64,000 nucleotides of DNA from Sphingobacterium sp. PCS056 (GCF_023273895.1 NZ_CP096883.1:5022001-5086000); one strand, 5' to 3'; counted from the first letter of the stretch, positions 9,511 through 18,958 are shown. Made by a program: numbers and translations. The notes: a model not told the origin generated them from the letters alone.

Positions 9511-9565
9511 ATAAGTATAAAAAAATCCCCTTGATCAATGATCAAGGGGATTTTTTTATACTTAT
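9511..9565. terminator. Long perfect-hairpin bidirectional terminator
   Basis: Arms of 27 bases at 9511-9537 and 9539-9565 are exact inverted copies, including a CCCCTTGATCA core flanked by seven A or seven T. In practice the loop would be about five bases. It lies between the convergent S9 peptidase and aroQ genes and can stop transcription from both sides. Confidence 0.9.
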
Positions 9566-9573
9566 AACTATTT

Positions 9574-9996
9574 TTAACGGGCAAGAAGTGCCTCTATCCC
9601 CAGTCGATAACTGTCTAAACCAAAACCACAGATAACCCCTACACAATTTTTAGCTAAGTAAGAATGATGCCTAAATGTTTCTCTTGTATGTACATTAGAT
9701 ATATGCACCTCAATGACTGCCGTGTTAATTGCTGCAATCGCATCAGCGATAGCAACAGAAGTATGCGTGTAAGCCCCCGCATTGAGTACAATTCCGTCAA
9801 ATTCAAAACCAACTTCATGTAATTTATCAATAATAAATCCTTCAGTGTTACTTTGAAAATAACTAAGCTCGACAACATCATACTTACTTTTTAATGTTGA
9901 AAAATAACTTTCAAAATCTTGCGCCCCATAAATGGATTTTTCACGCACGCCTAATAAGTTGAGATTAGGTCCATTAAGGATTAATATTTTTTTCAT
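9574..9996 (-). CDS. aroQ: Type II 3-dehydroquinate dehydratase
   Basis: The 140-residue cytoplasmic enzyme dehydrates 3-dehydroquinate to 3-dehydroshikimate, the third step of the shikimate pathway, and forms dodecamers. Family residues are visible: the N-terminal ILNGPNLNLLG, Arg19 and Tyr23 on the lid loop (REKSIYG), the substrate loop LNAGAYTHTS with Asn72, and His98 in EVHISN. The chosen ATG at 9996 directly precedes the conserved KKILILNGPN. The ATG at 10020 would add eight unconserved residues. It stands alone, with no other shikimate gene in the window, and shares the terminator of the S9 peptidase. Confidence 0.96.
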   Translation of the reverse strand: MKKILILNGPNLNLLGVREKSIYGAQDFESYFSTLKSKYDVVELSYFQSNTEGFIIDKLHEVGFEFDGIVLNAGAYTHTSVAIADAIAAINTAVIEVHISNVHTRETFRHHSYLAKNCVGVICGFGLDSYRLGIEALLAR

Positions 9997-10128
9997 CAGG
10001 ATAATTATTACTGAGCTCACTAGCCCTACTTTTTTTTCTTAAATTACGTTCATTTATGATGATAACATTATTTGAAATATGCCCAAATTTATTGAACAGA
10101 GATGCAGTTATCAACAATAGAGTGCTGA

Positions 10129-11775
10129 TTAAAAATCGCTATATAAAGATCTTAAACTCGAACGAAGACCAATACTAAACACACCAGATTTATGTGTTAG
10201 CGGCGTATCATATTCAATCTTTTGATAGCGTTGTGAATATCCGATCTCAAACCTAAGATTATATTTAGGATTCAAGACATAAGCTGCTTTTGCATCTGCA
10301 TATACAACTTGGCTTTTTATCCCCTGCCCGATATGGTTACCATATCGATTAGGAAAAGTTCGGTAGGATTGAAAAATATCTCCCCCCATATTCGTACCAT
10401 CTTCAGGATCTAGACCCTTTTGATTATAATTGAGCTGTGCTGAAAAATCAAATCTCTTCCAAGCATAATTAGCAATACCAACGATCTCTCTAAAATTAGC
10501 ACCTAAAGGATGAGCAAGAGGTTCAGCATTATTACTATAGTTCGAACCAGAATCAAAATGGGCATACGTATAGGGTCTAGCTGTATTATACTCAACTAAA
10601 AAGTTCAAATTTTTAACATCGAATATGTCAAAACCTCTTACACCAAATTGAGCACCCCACTTATTATGTACATATCCCTTTCCCGCAAAAAATTCTTTAG
10701 CCGTAAATTCACCTAACAGGAACTGTCCATAGGCTGTCACATTTTTTAGTACTTTATATTTTGAATTCAATCCTAGAAACATTTTGTCTGGAGAACTCGA
10801 ATTATTAGATTCAACAGGACGTAAAAACATCACCGGATTTATATAAGTGAAATCAAACCCTCTTTTGCCTGCGGCATCTTGATTAGCCCATGTAATCGCT
10901 TGAAAGAAACCAATAGAAAATCTATTTGTAGCGTTGTAATCTATATATTGAAATACACCCCACTTCTTTCCATCTCCGTAGCGATCAGTAGCACCAAATT
11001 GATCTGACCTTTTATTGGTTGGATCATTCATATACGCCCACACTGAAGTATACTGAACATGACCAATGGTACCTGTAAATTTTAAATGTGTATAATTTGA
11101 GGAGAAATCAGACAATAAAAGAGAACGATATCCATCACCAATAAAATTCTTATCATAAGCTACAGTTGCTTGAAAATACTTACTAAAATCATAAGTCAAA
11201 CTAGCTGTTGCATTCATCCAGTCCTTTTCATTACCAGAACCAAATTTCGTCGTACCCTGTCCAGTTACTACTCTTTTCTCATCAATATAATCACTCAGAT
11301 ATTGAGGAAATACGGCTTGATTTTCAGTAGCACTGGTATAAAATGTAAATTTTTCACCCAATGTTACGCCTGCTTGAAAACCTCTAGAGTTCATCCAAGT
11401 ACGACGCTTATCTCCCATCATATCTTTTCCAATAGTCAAATCAGGTAAAAAATCGGCATAAAAAGTATAGTCTTCTTTTGAAACTTCAATTAGGTGTTCG
11501 TTAAACAACTTGCGCATAAACCAATTATCAGAAGCTACAGGTTGATTTGATTGAATAGAATCAAACTTGACCAATAATTCATCCTTAAAAAGAAATGGTT
11601 TTGATGATGTATGTAAGCGTGTTTGCGGCGAATACAAAACATCATTCATTTTTTGTGACAACTGGTAAGAATAAGGCTGATTTTTAATTTGTGCGCGGAC
11701 TTCATTTTGACCTAGCATAGCGGTAGAAAATAACCCTGCTAATGCTATAAATTTTAATGAAACTTTTTCTTTCAT
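10129..11775 (-). CDS. Outer-membrane beta-barrel protein, Wzi/RemB-like
   Basis: The 548-residue protein has a signal peptide of about 28 residues (cleavage near VRAQ) and a body made of alternating aromatic strands. It ends in a C-terminal strand with a terminal Phe, as expected for an outer-membrane barrel. The segment YDKNFIGDGYRSLLLSDF is characteristic of the capsule-assembly Wzi family and of the related gliding-motility protein RemB of Bacteroidota. The role is probably surface polysaccharide attachment or motility. With no other gliding or capsule genes nearby I cannot choose between them. It is a single gene, divergent from the GH125 gene. Confidence 0.75.
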   Translation of the reverse strand: MKEKVSLKFIALAGLFSTAMLGQNEVRAQIKNQPYSYQLSQKMNDVLYSPQTRLHTSSKPFLFKDELLVKFDSIQSNQPVASDNWFMRKLFNEHLIEVSKEDYTFYADFLPDLTIGKDMMGDKRRTWMNSRGFQAGVTLGEKFTFYTSATENQAVFPQYLSDYIDEKRVVTGQGTTKFGSGNEKDWMNATASLTYDFSKYFQATVAYDKNFIGDGYRSLLLSDFSSNYTHLKFTGTIGHVQYTSVWAYMNDPTNKRSDQFGATDRYGDGKKWGVFQYIDYNATNRFSIGFFQAITWANQDAAGKRGFDFTYINPVMFLRPVESNNSSSPDKMFLGLNSKYKVLKNVTAYGQFLLGEFTAKEFFAGKGYVHNKWGAQFGVRGFDIFDVKNLNFLVEYNTARPYTYAHFDSGSNYSNNAEPLAHPLGANFREIVGIANYAWKRFDFSAQLNYNQKGLDPEDGTNMGGDIFQSYRTFPNRYGNHIGQGIKSQVVYADAKAAYVLNPKYNLRFEIGYSQRYQKIEYDTPLTHKSGVFSIGLRSSLRSLYSDF

Positions 11776-11974
11776 GAGATTTTTTTAAACAACTATATGG
11801 AACAGCAAAATCTATTCCTAAAAACAAAATAACACTTTTTTTTGCACTTAAAAGGTTTAACGGCAATAAAAAAAATATGCTAAAACGTATTTGCTTTCTG
11901 TTTTAACCTTTTTTTATTACCTTGCATTTGATAAAAACCAGTATGATAATATATAAACTTTTTGATATTTAACA

Positions 11975-13399
11975 ATGAAACGCAGGACATTCATTCAAAA
12001 TTCAGCCGTATTGGGAGCTGGGTTATTTGCGAGCAAGGCATCTTTTGCTTCGATGCAGACTTCATTCCCGACGGTGCGTATTCCAGCAGATAAACGTCTT
12101 TTCTCCAGTAAAGCAATTGAAAATGCTATTGTAACATTTGGTAAAGCTACAAACAATAAAGAATTAGCTTGGCTTTTTGGCAACTGTCTTCCCAATACCC
12201 TAGACACGACTGTATTTCCATATGTTGAAAATAACCGTAATTACACCTATGTAATCACTGGAGATATTGATGCCATGTGGCTACGAGACAGTAGTGCTCA
12301 AGTATGGCCGTACTTAGCTTTTATGAAAGATGATAAAAATCTAAAAAATCTAATTTTAGGTTTAATTCACAAACAAAGTAAATGTATCAATATAGATCCA
12401 TATGCTAATGCATTCTATAATGACCCAACAAAAAAAGGCGAATGGTTCAGTGATCACACAGACATGAAACCTGGAATTCACGAACGTAAATGGGAAATCG
12501 ATTCCCTTTGTTATCCGATAAGACTCGCCTATCATTACTGGAAAGAAACAAACGATGCAACTCCTTTCAATGAAGAATGGGAATTAGCACAGGAGAAGAT
12601 CTACAAAACATTTGTAGAGCAACAACGTAAAGAGAACTTAGGTCCATATAAATTTATGCGAACTACTCCGCGTGGATCAGATACGCTACAAGTTGATGGA
12701 TACGGATACCCTGTTAAACCTGTCGGCTTAATTTGTTCTAGTTTCAGACCTTCAGATGATTCAACTATTTTTTCTTTCTTAATACCTTCTAACCTATTTG
12801 CAATAGTTAGTTTAAGACAGTCAGCAGAAATCTTAAGAAAAGTCAAAAATAACAACAACTTAGCGGCCAAAATGGAAGCTCTTGCTAATGAGGTAGAGTC
12901 TGCTGTTCAAAAACATGGAATAGTAGATCACCCACAGTTTGGAAAAGTTTATGCTTTTGAAGTTGACGGTTTCGGTTCATTCTTAATGATGGATGACGCC
13001 AATGTGCCAAGTCTACTTTCATTACCTTACTTAGATGCTGTAAAAGTCGAAGACCCGATCTATCAACGTACACGTCAATATATATTGTCAGAAAATAATC
13101 CATTTTTCTTCAAAGGCACAGCAGGAGAAGGAATTGGAGGACCACATATTGGTCGCGACTTCATTTGGCCAATGTCCATTATGATGCGTGCTTTTACATC
13201 CAATAATGATAAAGAAGTGGTAGAATGCGTAAAAATGTTAATTTCCACACATGGAGATACCGGTTTTATGCACGAATCATTTCACAAAGACGATCCTAAA
13301 AACTTCACGCGTAAATGGTTCGCTTGGCAGAACACTTTATTTGGAGAATTATTATGGAAAATTTATAAAGAAAAACCATCTTTGCTTAAACAAATATAG
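11975..13399 (+). CDS. Glycoside hydrolase family 125 (exo-alpha-1,6-mannosidase)
   Basis: The 474-residue enzyme starts with a twin-arginine-like signal (MKRRTFIQNSAVLGAGLFAS), so it is exported. The body matches GH125: ITGDIDAMWLRDSSAQVWPYL near residues 90-110, HERKWEIDSLCYPI, FMRTTPRGSDTL, GTAGEGIGGPHIGRDFIWPMS and the late HESFHKDDPKNFTRKWFAWQNTLFGE (given by position near residues 428-454). Characterised members are metal-independent exo-alpha-1,6-mannosidases acting on N-glycans or mannan. No SusC/SusD pair lies nearby, so this is not a standard utilisation locus. It is followed by a hairpin that runs up to the murI start. Confidence 0.9.
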   Translation: MKRRTFIQNSAVLGAGLFASKASFASMQTSFPTVRIPADKRLFSSKAIENAIVTFGKATNNKELAWLFGNCLPNTLDTTVFPYVENNRNYTYVITGDIDAMWLRDSSAQVWPYLAFMKDDKNLKNLILGLIHKQSKCINIDPYANAFYNDPTKKGEWFSDHTDMKPGIHERKWEIDSLCYPIRLAYHYWKETNDATPFNEEWELAQEKIYKTFVEQQRKENLGPYKFMRTTPRGSDTLQVDGYGYPVKPVGLICSSFRPSDDSTIFSFLIPSNLFAIVSLRQSAEILRKVKNNNNLAAKMEALANEVESAVQKHGIVDHPQFGKVYAFEVDGFGSFLMMDDANVPSLLSLPYLDAVKVEDPIYQRTRQYILSENNPFFFKGTAGEGIGGPHIGRDFIWPMSIMMRAFTSNNDKEVVECVKMLISTHGDTGFMHESFHKDDPKNFTRKWFAWQNTLFGELLWKIYKEKPSLLKQI

Positions 13400-13416
13400 T
13401 TTTACCCTATCGTATT

Positions 13417-13450
13417 AAAAGTGCTGTAAGGTAACACTTATAGCACTTTT
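13417..13450 (+). terminator. Terminator-like hairpin abutting the murI start codon
   Basis: Arms at 13417-13430 and 13437-13450 pair over 14 positions with one G-U wobble and a 6-base loop, followed by a T-run. The hairpin ends two bases before the murI ATG. It can end the GH125 transcript, but it also covers the place where a murI leader would lie. Confidence 0.75.
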
Positions 13451-13452
13451 TT

Positions 13453-14283
13453 ATGGAGCAAGAAAAAAAACAAATTGGTCCGATAGGGATTTTTGATTCT
13501 GGATACGGAGGTTTATCCGTATTTAAGGAGATCAAAAAAAAATTGCCTCAATATGATTATATCTACTTAGGCGACAATGCTCGTATTCCTTACGGCACCC
13601 GTTCATTCGAAACGGTTTATGAATTTACTAAACAATGTGTATTTAAATTATTTGATTTAGGATGCAATTTGGTCATTTTGGCCTGTAATACCGCCTCAGC
13701 AAAAGCATTGCGCTCTATCCAGCAAAATGATCTTCCTCCCGGAAAGAAAGTTTTAGGAGTGATACGCCCTACCACAGAAATTGTAAAACAATTTACAAAA
13801 ACCAACAACGTAGGCATTTTAGCAACAACCGGCACAGTGAAATCCGAATCTTATAAAATTGAAATCAATAAATTCTATCCCGAAATTGAAGTTTTTCAAC
13901 ATGACTGTCCTTTTTGGGTTCCTTTAGTTGAAAATAATGAAATTGAGACAGACGGCGCGAAATACTTCGTAGAAAAGGATATCCATCAATTATTAAAACA
14001 ATCATCAGATATCGATACGATCGTTCTGGCATGTACACACTATCCTTTATTATTACCTGTAATCAAACAATTTGTACCCGATCATATCAACATCATTTCT
14101 CAAGGACCGCTCGTCGCAAATAGCTTGAAAAGATATTTAGACGTACACCATGATATGGAACTCAAAAGTTCTAAAAATGGAACTATGCAATTTTATACAA
14201 CTGATGATCCACTCGATTTTGAATCAAAAGCAGAGATATTTTTCGGTCAAAAGATAAATGCCAAACACATCAAAGTTACATAA
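13453..14283 (+). CDS. murI: Glutamate racemase
   Basis: The 276-residue cytoplasmic enzyme interconverts L- and D-glutamate, supplying D-Glu for peptidoglycan. The two catalytic cysteines are visible in the expected settings, Cys78 in LACNTAS and Cys194 in LACTHYP. The N-terminal GPIGIFDSGYGGLSV and the YLGDNARIPYG motif are also present. No alternative in-frame ATG precedes the conserved core, so the start at 13453 is the only reasonable one even though a terminator hairpin touches it. How this gene is transcribed is therefore unclear: read-through from the GH125 gene with attenuation, or a promoter inside the end of that gene. Confidence 0.96.
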   Translation: MEQEKKQIGPIGIFDSGYGGLSVFKEIKKKLPQYDYIYLGDNARIPYGTRSFETVYEFTKQCVFKLFDLGCNLVILACNTASAKALRSIQQNDLPPGKKVLGVIRPTTEIVKQFTKTNNVGILATTGTVKSESYKIEINKFYPEIEVFQHDCPFWVPLVENNEIETDGAKYFVEKDIHQLLKQSSDIDTIVLACTHYPLLLPVIKQFVPDHINIISQGPLVANSLKRYLDVHHDMELKSSKNGTMQFYTTDDPLDFESKAEIFFGQKINAKHIKVT

Positions 14284-14317
14284 CCAAGACTCGTCTGAAG
14301 GAAACGATTCTTGGTTA
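14281..14317. terminator. Hairpin containing the murI stop codon
   Basis: Arms at 14281-14294 and 14304-14317 are inverted copies with one mismatch, and the left arm starts at the murI TAA. There is no T-run on either side. It may act as a weak terminator or a 3'-end stabiliser between murI and convergent asnB. Confidence 0.5.
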
Positions 14318-14339
14318 TGTGACCAATATTTAAATCCAA

Positions 14340-16028
14340 CTAGTCTGTCAATACCACTTTTTTAGCATAACTATCATTATGCACTGCAGCAACAGCTCTT
14401 CCTGACGGATCGTTTAAGTTTTGAAATGAAGCATCCCATAATAAAGCCTCTGGTGTACTACAAGCAACCGATTTAACCGAAGGTACTGTTCTCGCAGCCG
14501 CTTCAGAAGGAAAATGAGATTCAAATATTGTACGATATAAAAATTCTTCTTTATTCTTAGGCGTATTAATCGGAAACCTATCCGCAGCTTCAGCAAATAC
14601 TGCATCACTGACTTTAGCCTCTGCCTGTTCTTTTAAAGTATCGATCCAACTATATCCTACTCCATCAGAAAATTGTTCTTTTTGGCGCCACGCAATACTT
14701 TCCGGAAGATAATCTTCAAATGCTTTGCGCAAAACCCACTTTTCCATACGGCCATCTTTAATCATCTTATCCTTAGGGTTGATCGTCATCGCCACATCCA
14801 TAAACTCTTTATCCAAGAATGGAACACGTCCTTCTACTCCCCAAGCAGCTAAAGACTTATTAGCGCGTAAACAATCATACAGGTATAGTTTTTTCAATTT
14901 ACGGACCGTTTCTTCATGAAATTCCTTTGCATCCGGTGCTTTATGAAAATACAAGTATCCTCCAAATAACTCGTCAGACCCCTCTCCTGAAAGGACCATT
15001 TTGATACCCATCGATTTAATGACACGCGATAATAAATACATCGGAGTCGAAGCCCGTATAGTAGTCACATCGTAGGTTTCCAAATGATAGATTACATCAC
15101 GAATGGCATCAAGCCCCTCTTGAATAGTAAAATTGATCTCATGGTGTATTGTACCGATATGATCCGCTGCTTTTTGTGCAGCAATTAAATCTGGAGCTCC
15201 TTTCAAACCCACTGCAAAAGAATGTAACTGTGGATACCAAGCCTCTTCTTCGTCGCCTGATTCGATACGCTTTGAAGCAAACTTCTTCGTAACAGCAGCA
15301 ATAACAGAAGAGTCTAAGCCTCCAGATAATAATACACCGTAAGGCACATCGGACATCAACTGACGATGTACAGCAGCCTCTAAAGCATCACGCAAGCGAA
15401 CGATATCAGTTTCAGCATCTTTAACCGCTTCGTAAGACTCCCATTGTCTAGAATACCATCTTTTAGGTTCTTTACTTTCAACGCTATAAATATAGTGTCC
15501 CGGAGGAAATTGATCCATGGTATTGCAAAACCCTTCCAAAGATTTCAATTCTGATGAAACAAAAAACTGTCCATTCGGATCAGTCCCGTAATATAAAGGT
15601 ATGATCCCCATATGATCACGGGCAACAAAAAATGAATCATTTCGTGCATCATATAAAGCGAAACCAAAAATCCCATTTAGCTCTTCTATAAATTGAGGAC
15701 CTTTTTCTAAATATAAAGCAAGTACAACTTCAGAGTCAGATTGTGTAGTAAAAGCATAATTAGGTAAACTATCACGAAGTTCTTGATGATTATAGATCTC
15801 ACCATTAACAGCCAATACCACTTGCCCATCAGGACTATATAAAGGTTGACTACCAGATTTTGGATCTACTATCGCTAATCGCTCATGAGCTAAGATGGCA
15901 TGATCAGAACTATAAATACCCGACCAATCCGGTCCACGATGACGTATACGCTTCGACATTTCTAATACTTGAGGTCTGATTATTTCTACAGATTCCTTTA
16001 AATCAAATGCTCCTATGATACCACACAT
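14340..16028 (-). CDS. asnB: Asparagine synthase B (glutamine-hydrolysing)
   Basis: The 562-residue enzyme makes asparagine from aspartate, ATP and glutamine. It has an N-terminal class II amidotransferase domain with the nucleophile Cys2 (MCGIIGAFD), RHRGPD near residue 30 and the NGEIYNH motif. The C-terminal synthetase domain has the PP-loop SGGLDSS beginning at Ser235 and the later LSGEGSDELFGGY. The length matches the E. coli AsnB type rather than the longer sporulation-type enzymes. It is a single gene, convergent with murI and divergent from the Crp/Fnr regulator across about 290 AT-rich bases. Confidence 0.96.
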   Translation of the reverse strand: MCGIIGAFDLKESVEIIRPQVLEMSKRIRHRGPDWSGIYSSDHAILAHERLAIVDPKSGSQPLYSPDGQVVLAVNGEIYNHQELRDSLPNYAFTTQSDSEVVLALYLEKGPQFIEELNGIFGFALYDARNDSFFVARDHMGIIPLYYGTDPNGQFFVSSELKSLEGFCNTMDQFPPGHYIYSVESKEPKRWYSRQWESYEAVKDAETDIVRLRDALEAAVHRQLMSDVPYGVLLSGGLDSSVIAAVTKKFASKRIESGDEEEAWYPQLHSFAVGLKGAPDLIAAQKAADHIGTIHHEINFTIQEGLDAIRDVIYHLETYDVTTIRASTPMYLLSRVIKSMGIKMVLSGEGSDELFGGYLYFHKAPDAKEFHEETVRKLKKLYLYDCLRANKSLAAWGVEGRVPFLDKEFMDVAMTINPKDKMIKDGRMEKWVLRKAFEDYLPESIAWRQKEQFSDGVGYSWIDTLKEQAEAKVSDAVFAEAADRFPINTPKNKEEFLYRTIFESHFPSEAAARTVPSVKSVACSTPEALLWDASFQNLNDPSGRAVAAVHNDSYAKKVVLTD

Positions 16029-16322
16029 ATTATAATTATTTTATTGTTTCTATCTACTACTTGAATTATTGATACAAAGTAAAAAAAATAATAATGAAAT
16101 TCATAATATTTTTAAAAATTTATTGAAAATTTAACATAAATATATTTATTTCTTTATCAATTACATATTAAAATAAAGAAATCGCTGTGCATATGAAAAA
16201 TTTACATTATGGTTATAATATGATACCCTTACATTTTCTTGAAATAAATAGTTCCATATTTACTTTTCTATAGTGTTTTTGCATAAATTCATATTAAGAA
16301 AATTTACAGTAAATAGATAATT

Positions 16323-16886
16323 ATGAATGCTTTACTTCATCATTACCAAAACTTGGCAGTTAATCAAAGTGACCTAGATAAAATTATGCTTGTGCACGAA
16401 CTCGTTCATTTTTCTAAAAATGACTTTTTACTCCGGAAGGATGAAAAAGCTCACGAATATTATATCTTGGAAAGCGGACTGGTGCGTTCTTTCGTTCACG
16501 ATTTCCAAGGAAATGAAATTACAACCGATTTTTTTGGAAACTATGATATTGTCATTGAAGTAACGTCGCTTTTTCTCCAATTTCCTTCTCCAGAAAATCT
16601 TCAATGCTTAACAGACTGTACAGCATGGAAAATTGATTTCAATACATTTCAAACCTTATATCATACCATTCCAGCATTTAATGAATGGGGACGCTCCTGG
16701 ATGACCTATGCCCTGCATAGCAATAAAAAACGTTTTATTGATATGGTTTCACTCTCCGCCACCCAACGTTATCTAAATCTTATCAAACACAAACCACAAA
16801 TAATCAAACAAGCAGCTTTAAAGTATATTGCCTCTTATCTTGGTATTACAGACACTTCTTTAAGTCGAATACGAAAAGAACAATAA
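16323..16886 (+). CDS. Crp/Fnr family transcriptional regulator
   Basis: The 187-residue protein has an N-terminal cyclic-nucleotide-binding-like barrel (FLLRKDEKAHEYYILESGLVRSFV near residues 34-60, cited by position). The C-terminal helix-turn-helix ends IASYLGITDTSLSRIRKE. The effector-binding arginine-serine pattern of true Crp is not evident, and no Fnr cysteines are seen, so the signal is unknown. Small regulators of this type are common in Bacteroidota and often sit beside the gene they control. The next gene on the same strand, a VOC protein 262 bases away with its own -7 box, is one candidate. Confidence 0.88.
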   Translation: MNALLHHYQNLAVNQSDLDKIMLVHELVHFSKNDFLLRKDEKAHEYYILESGLVRSFVHDFQGNEITTDFFGNYDIVIEVTSLFLQFPSPENLQCLTDCTAWKIDFNTFQTLYHTIPAFNEWGRSWMTYALHSNKKRFIDMVSLSATQRYLNLIKHKPQIIKQAALKYIASYLGITDTSLSRIRKEQ

Positions 16887-17112
16887 ATGTTTAGATCCTC
16901 CTGAAGATTACTTGTCATATGCGAAGTAAATTGGTCAGAATTTACCTTATTTTTAACATAAAAATGATAGCAACTTTTATTACTGAACGATAACATTAAT
17001 ATTTAATCCGATCTATAATTCGCCCTGATTTGAGCAATAAACATAGAGGGTGATATGAGCAAAATAAATTAATTCGTATTTATTACTGACATTCTGTTGT
17101 CAATACTACACC

Positions 17113-17120
17113 TAACTTTG
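17113..17120 (+). promoter_or_regulatory. -7 box of the VOC-protein gene
   Basis: TAACTTTG matches the TAnnTTTG consensus exactly, 28 bases upstream of the ATG at 17149. I see no TTTG at the usual -33 distance. Confidence 0.45.
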
Positions 17121-17148
17121 ATTAAACATAAATTAAAAAAAGAAAATT

Positions 17149-17592
17149 ATGGCTATTTTACACGCTTATTTAAACTTTAATGGCAATTGCGAAGAGGCAT
17201 TCGAATTTTATCAATCTGTTTTCAACACCCCATCTTTAGGTGTATATCGGTTCAAAGATATGCCTGCGGACCCCAACTTCCCATTACCTCCTGAAGCCGC
17301 AGACAAAGTGATGCATACGGCGATTAAGATCAATGATTCGGTGATGTTAATGGGCTCTGACTGCATAGAAAGCTTTGGACACAAAGCTACTGCAGGTACA
17401 ACTACTTATTTAATGTTAGATACCCAAACTGCTGAAGAAGCAAAAGATTTATATAACAACCTTACAGTGGCGGCTCAAAATATTGAAATGCCTCTTGGAG
17501 AACAATTTTGGGCTGAACTGTACTCATCATTTCAAGACAAGTATGGTATTTCATGGATGATCCACTTTGAAGGCAATAAAAAAATGCAATAA
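17149..17592 (+). CDS. VOC-superfamily (PhnB/glyoxalase-like) protein
   Basis: The 147-residue cytoplasmic protein matches the PhnB-like branch of the vicinal-oxygen-chelate superfamily: LNFNGNCEEAFEFYQSVF at the N-terminus, then HTAIKINDSVMLMGSD and the late FWAELYSSFQDKYGISWMIH. PhnB-like proteins are usually dimers with a DinB-like or lyase-like metal site, but most have no established substrate. No catalytic role can be assigned from the sequence. It is a single gene followed by a hairpin with 10-base arms. It might be under the Crp/Fnr-type regulator encoded just upstream, which is inference from position only. Confidence 0.85.
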   Translation: MAILHAYLNFNGNCEEAFEFYQSVFNTPSLGVYRFKDMPADPNFPLPPEAADKVMHTAIKINDSVMLMGSDCIESFGHKATAGTTTYLMLDTQTAEEAKDLYNNLTVAAQNIEMPLGEQFWAELYSSFQDKYGISWMIHFEGNKKMQ

Positions 17593-17683
17593 TGATAACA
17601 TGCAAATCTTTAAAAATAAGACTTATTGATACTAAATTTCAGAAGGATTAATATTTGAGATTTATAAATTACTATATTTTTCA

Positions 17684-17712
17684 AGAGATCAGGATAGATC
17701 AACCTGATCTCT
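17684..17712. terminator. Terminator between VOC and arginase genes
   Basis: Arms AGAGATCAGG at 17684-17693 and its exact inverse at 17703-17712 enclose a 9-base loop. T-rich sequence follows on the plus strand. It serves the VOC gene and possibly the convergent arginase gene. Confidence 0.6.
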
Positions 17713-17774
17713 ATTTATTATTGACAAACAGTGAAAAATATAACCATAATTGTCATTACGAATTGTAAAATAAA

Positions 17775-18728
17775 TTATTTTTCAATTGCTTGTGTAGCCT
17801 TCTCTAATATTTCAAAAGCCACTTCAGCCATTTTATTTCCCTTATGATCCAATAAAGGATTTATTTCTACCACTTCAAAGCAGACAACTTTTTTCAAACT
17901 TAATATCTCTTCCAGTAATTCAATAATCTCTGCTGGATAAAATCCTTTAGGAACAGGAGTACCCGTACCATCTGAGATGAGCTCGCTATCCATACTATCC
18001 ACATCAAAAGAAACATAGATCAGATCACAATCTCCAAGCTTTTTTATGACTTCATGTACACAGGTTTTAACAGACAATCTACGTACCTCTTCTACAATAT
18101 AATTTTTAATTTCTAAATCATTAATTAAAATATCTTCAGCAGGTTCTGTATCCCGCACACCAAAATAAATGAGGTCCCTTGCTTTGATCTTTCCAGTGAT
18201 GTCACCTAAAGTCTTTAACTTTTGCCAATAGTCCTTTGTTTCCTCATCAATTTTATTAATAGCACACAATAAATTATCTTCTGCCAATGTAGCCGCTAAA
18301 GGCATGCCGTGGAGATTTCCAGATGGCGTCGTATAAGGGGAATGAATATCAGCATGTGCATCGATCCAAATTACACCTAGATTCTTTTCAGGAAATGTAG
18401 ATTTTATTCCTGAAATCGTCCCAATCGCTGAAGAATGATCGCCCGAAAATACTAGAGGAAAAAGATCGGCCTTCAATGTTTTCTCTACAGCTGAGGCAAC
18501 TTCACCACATTGTACCAAGACCTCTTTGATCCGTTTAGCAAACGGCGGCAGAGCCGGATCGTAAACGACATCATTTCGCGTCTTTAAATCAATAAATGGG
18601 TAATGGTGAAAATATTGACTTCCCTTATTTATAGCAGCAATTTCGATAGCATCTATCCCCAGATCAGATCCTCTAGTCCCAGCTCCAATATCTGATCTGT
18701 TCTTGATTATTTTTATAGATCTTTTCAT
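17775..18728 (-). CDS. Arginase/agmatinase-family ureohydrolase (probable arginase)
   Basis: The 317-residue enzyme carries the binuclear manganese site of the family: His98 (SGDHSS), Asp123, His125 and Asp127 (WIDAHADIH), then Asp242 and Asp244 (SFDVDSMD). The NLHGMPLAA segment is typical of true arginases, which cleave L-arginine to ornithine and urea. Agmatinase and formiminoglutamase share the metal site, so the substrate is probable, not proven. The final EVVEINPLLD is also family-typical. No urease or ornithine gene lies nearby. The gene stands alone on the minus strand, with no obvious promoter in the 174 bases upstream. Confidence 0.85.
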   Translation of the reverse strand: MKRSIKIIKNRSDIGAGTRGSDLGIDAIEIAAINKGSQYFHHYPFIDLKTRNDVVYDPALPPFAKRIKEVLVQCGEVASAVEKTLKADLFPLVFSGDHSSAIGTISGIKSTFPEKNLGVIWIDAHADIHSPYTTPSGNLHGMPLAATLAEDNLLCAINKIDEETKDYWQKLKTLGDITGKIKARDLIYFGVRDTEPAEDILINDLEIKNYIVEEVRRLSVKTCVHEVIKKLGDCDLIYVSFDVDSMDSELISDGTGTPVPKGFYPAEIIELLEEILSLKKVVCFEVVEINPLLDHKGNKMAEVAFEILEKATQAIEK

Positions 18729-18902
18729 ATATCACATGTATATTCATTTATATTTCTGTATCAATTGCCTATAGGACTATAGTTGCGTTCAGAAGCCTTT
18801 CATCAAAAACAACCTCTAATAGATATTTAATCATAATCGTTGATATAAAGATAATTAATTTACAGCAATATATGGTTCAGAATATAGTAAGCCCATGAAA
18901 AT

Positions 18903-18938
18903 AAAACAGGCTTAGAAATCACTTTCTAAGCCTGTTTT
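18903..18938 (-). terminator. Terminator of the GH31 gene
   Basis: Sixteen-base perfect arms at 18903-18918 and 18923-18938 (core CAGGCTTAGAAA) surround a 4-base loop, with T-rich sequence on the minus-strand 3' side. It lies 20 bases after the GH31 stop codon. Confidence 0.85.
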
Positions 18939-18958
18939 TAAGATGAAAATTTTTGAGA

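Noticed and set aside
11975..13399. GH125 and neighbouring genes as a polysaccharide utilisation locus
   Set aside because: There is no SusC/SusD pair or dedicated regulator near GH125 or GH31, and the neighbours are housekeeping genes.
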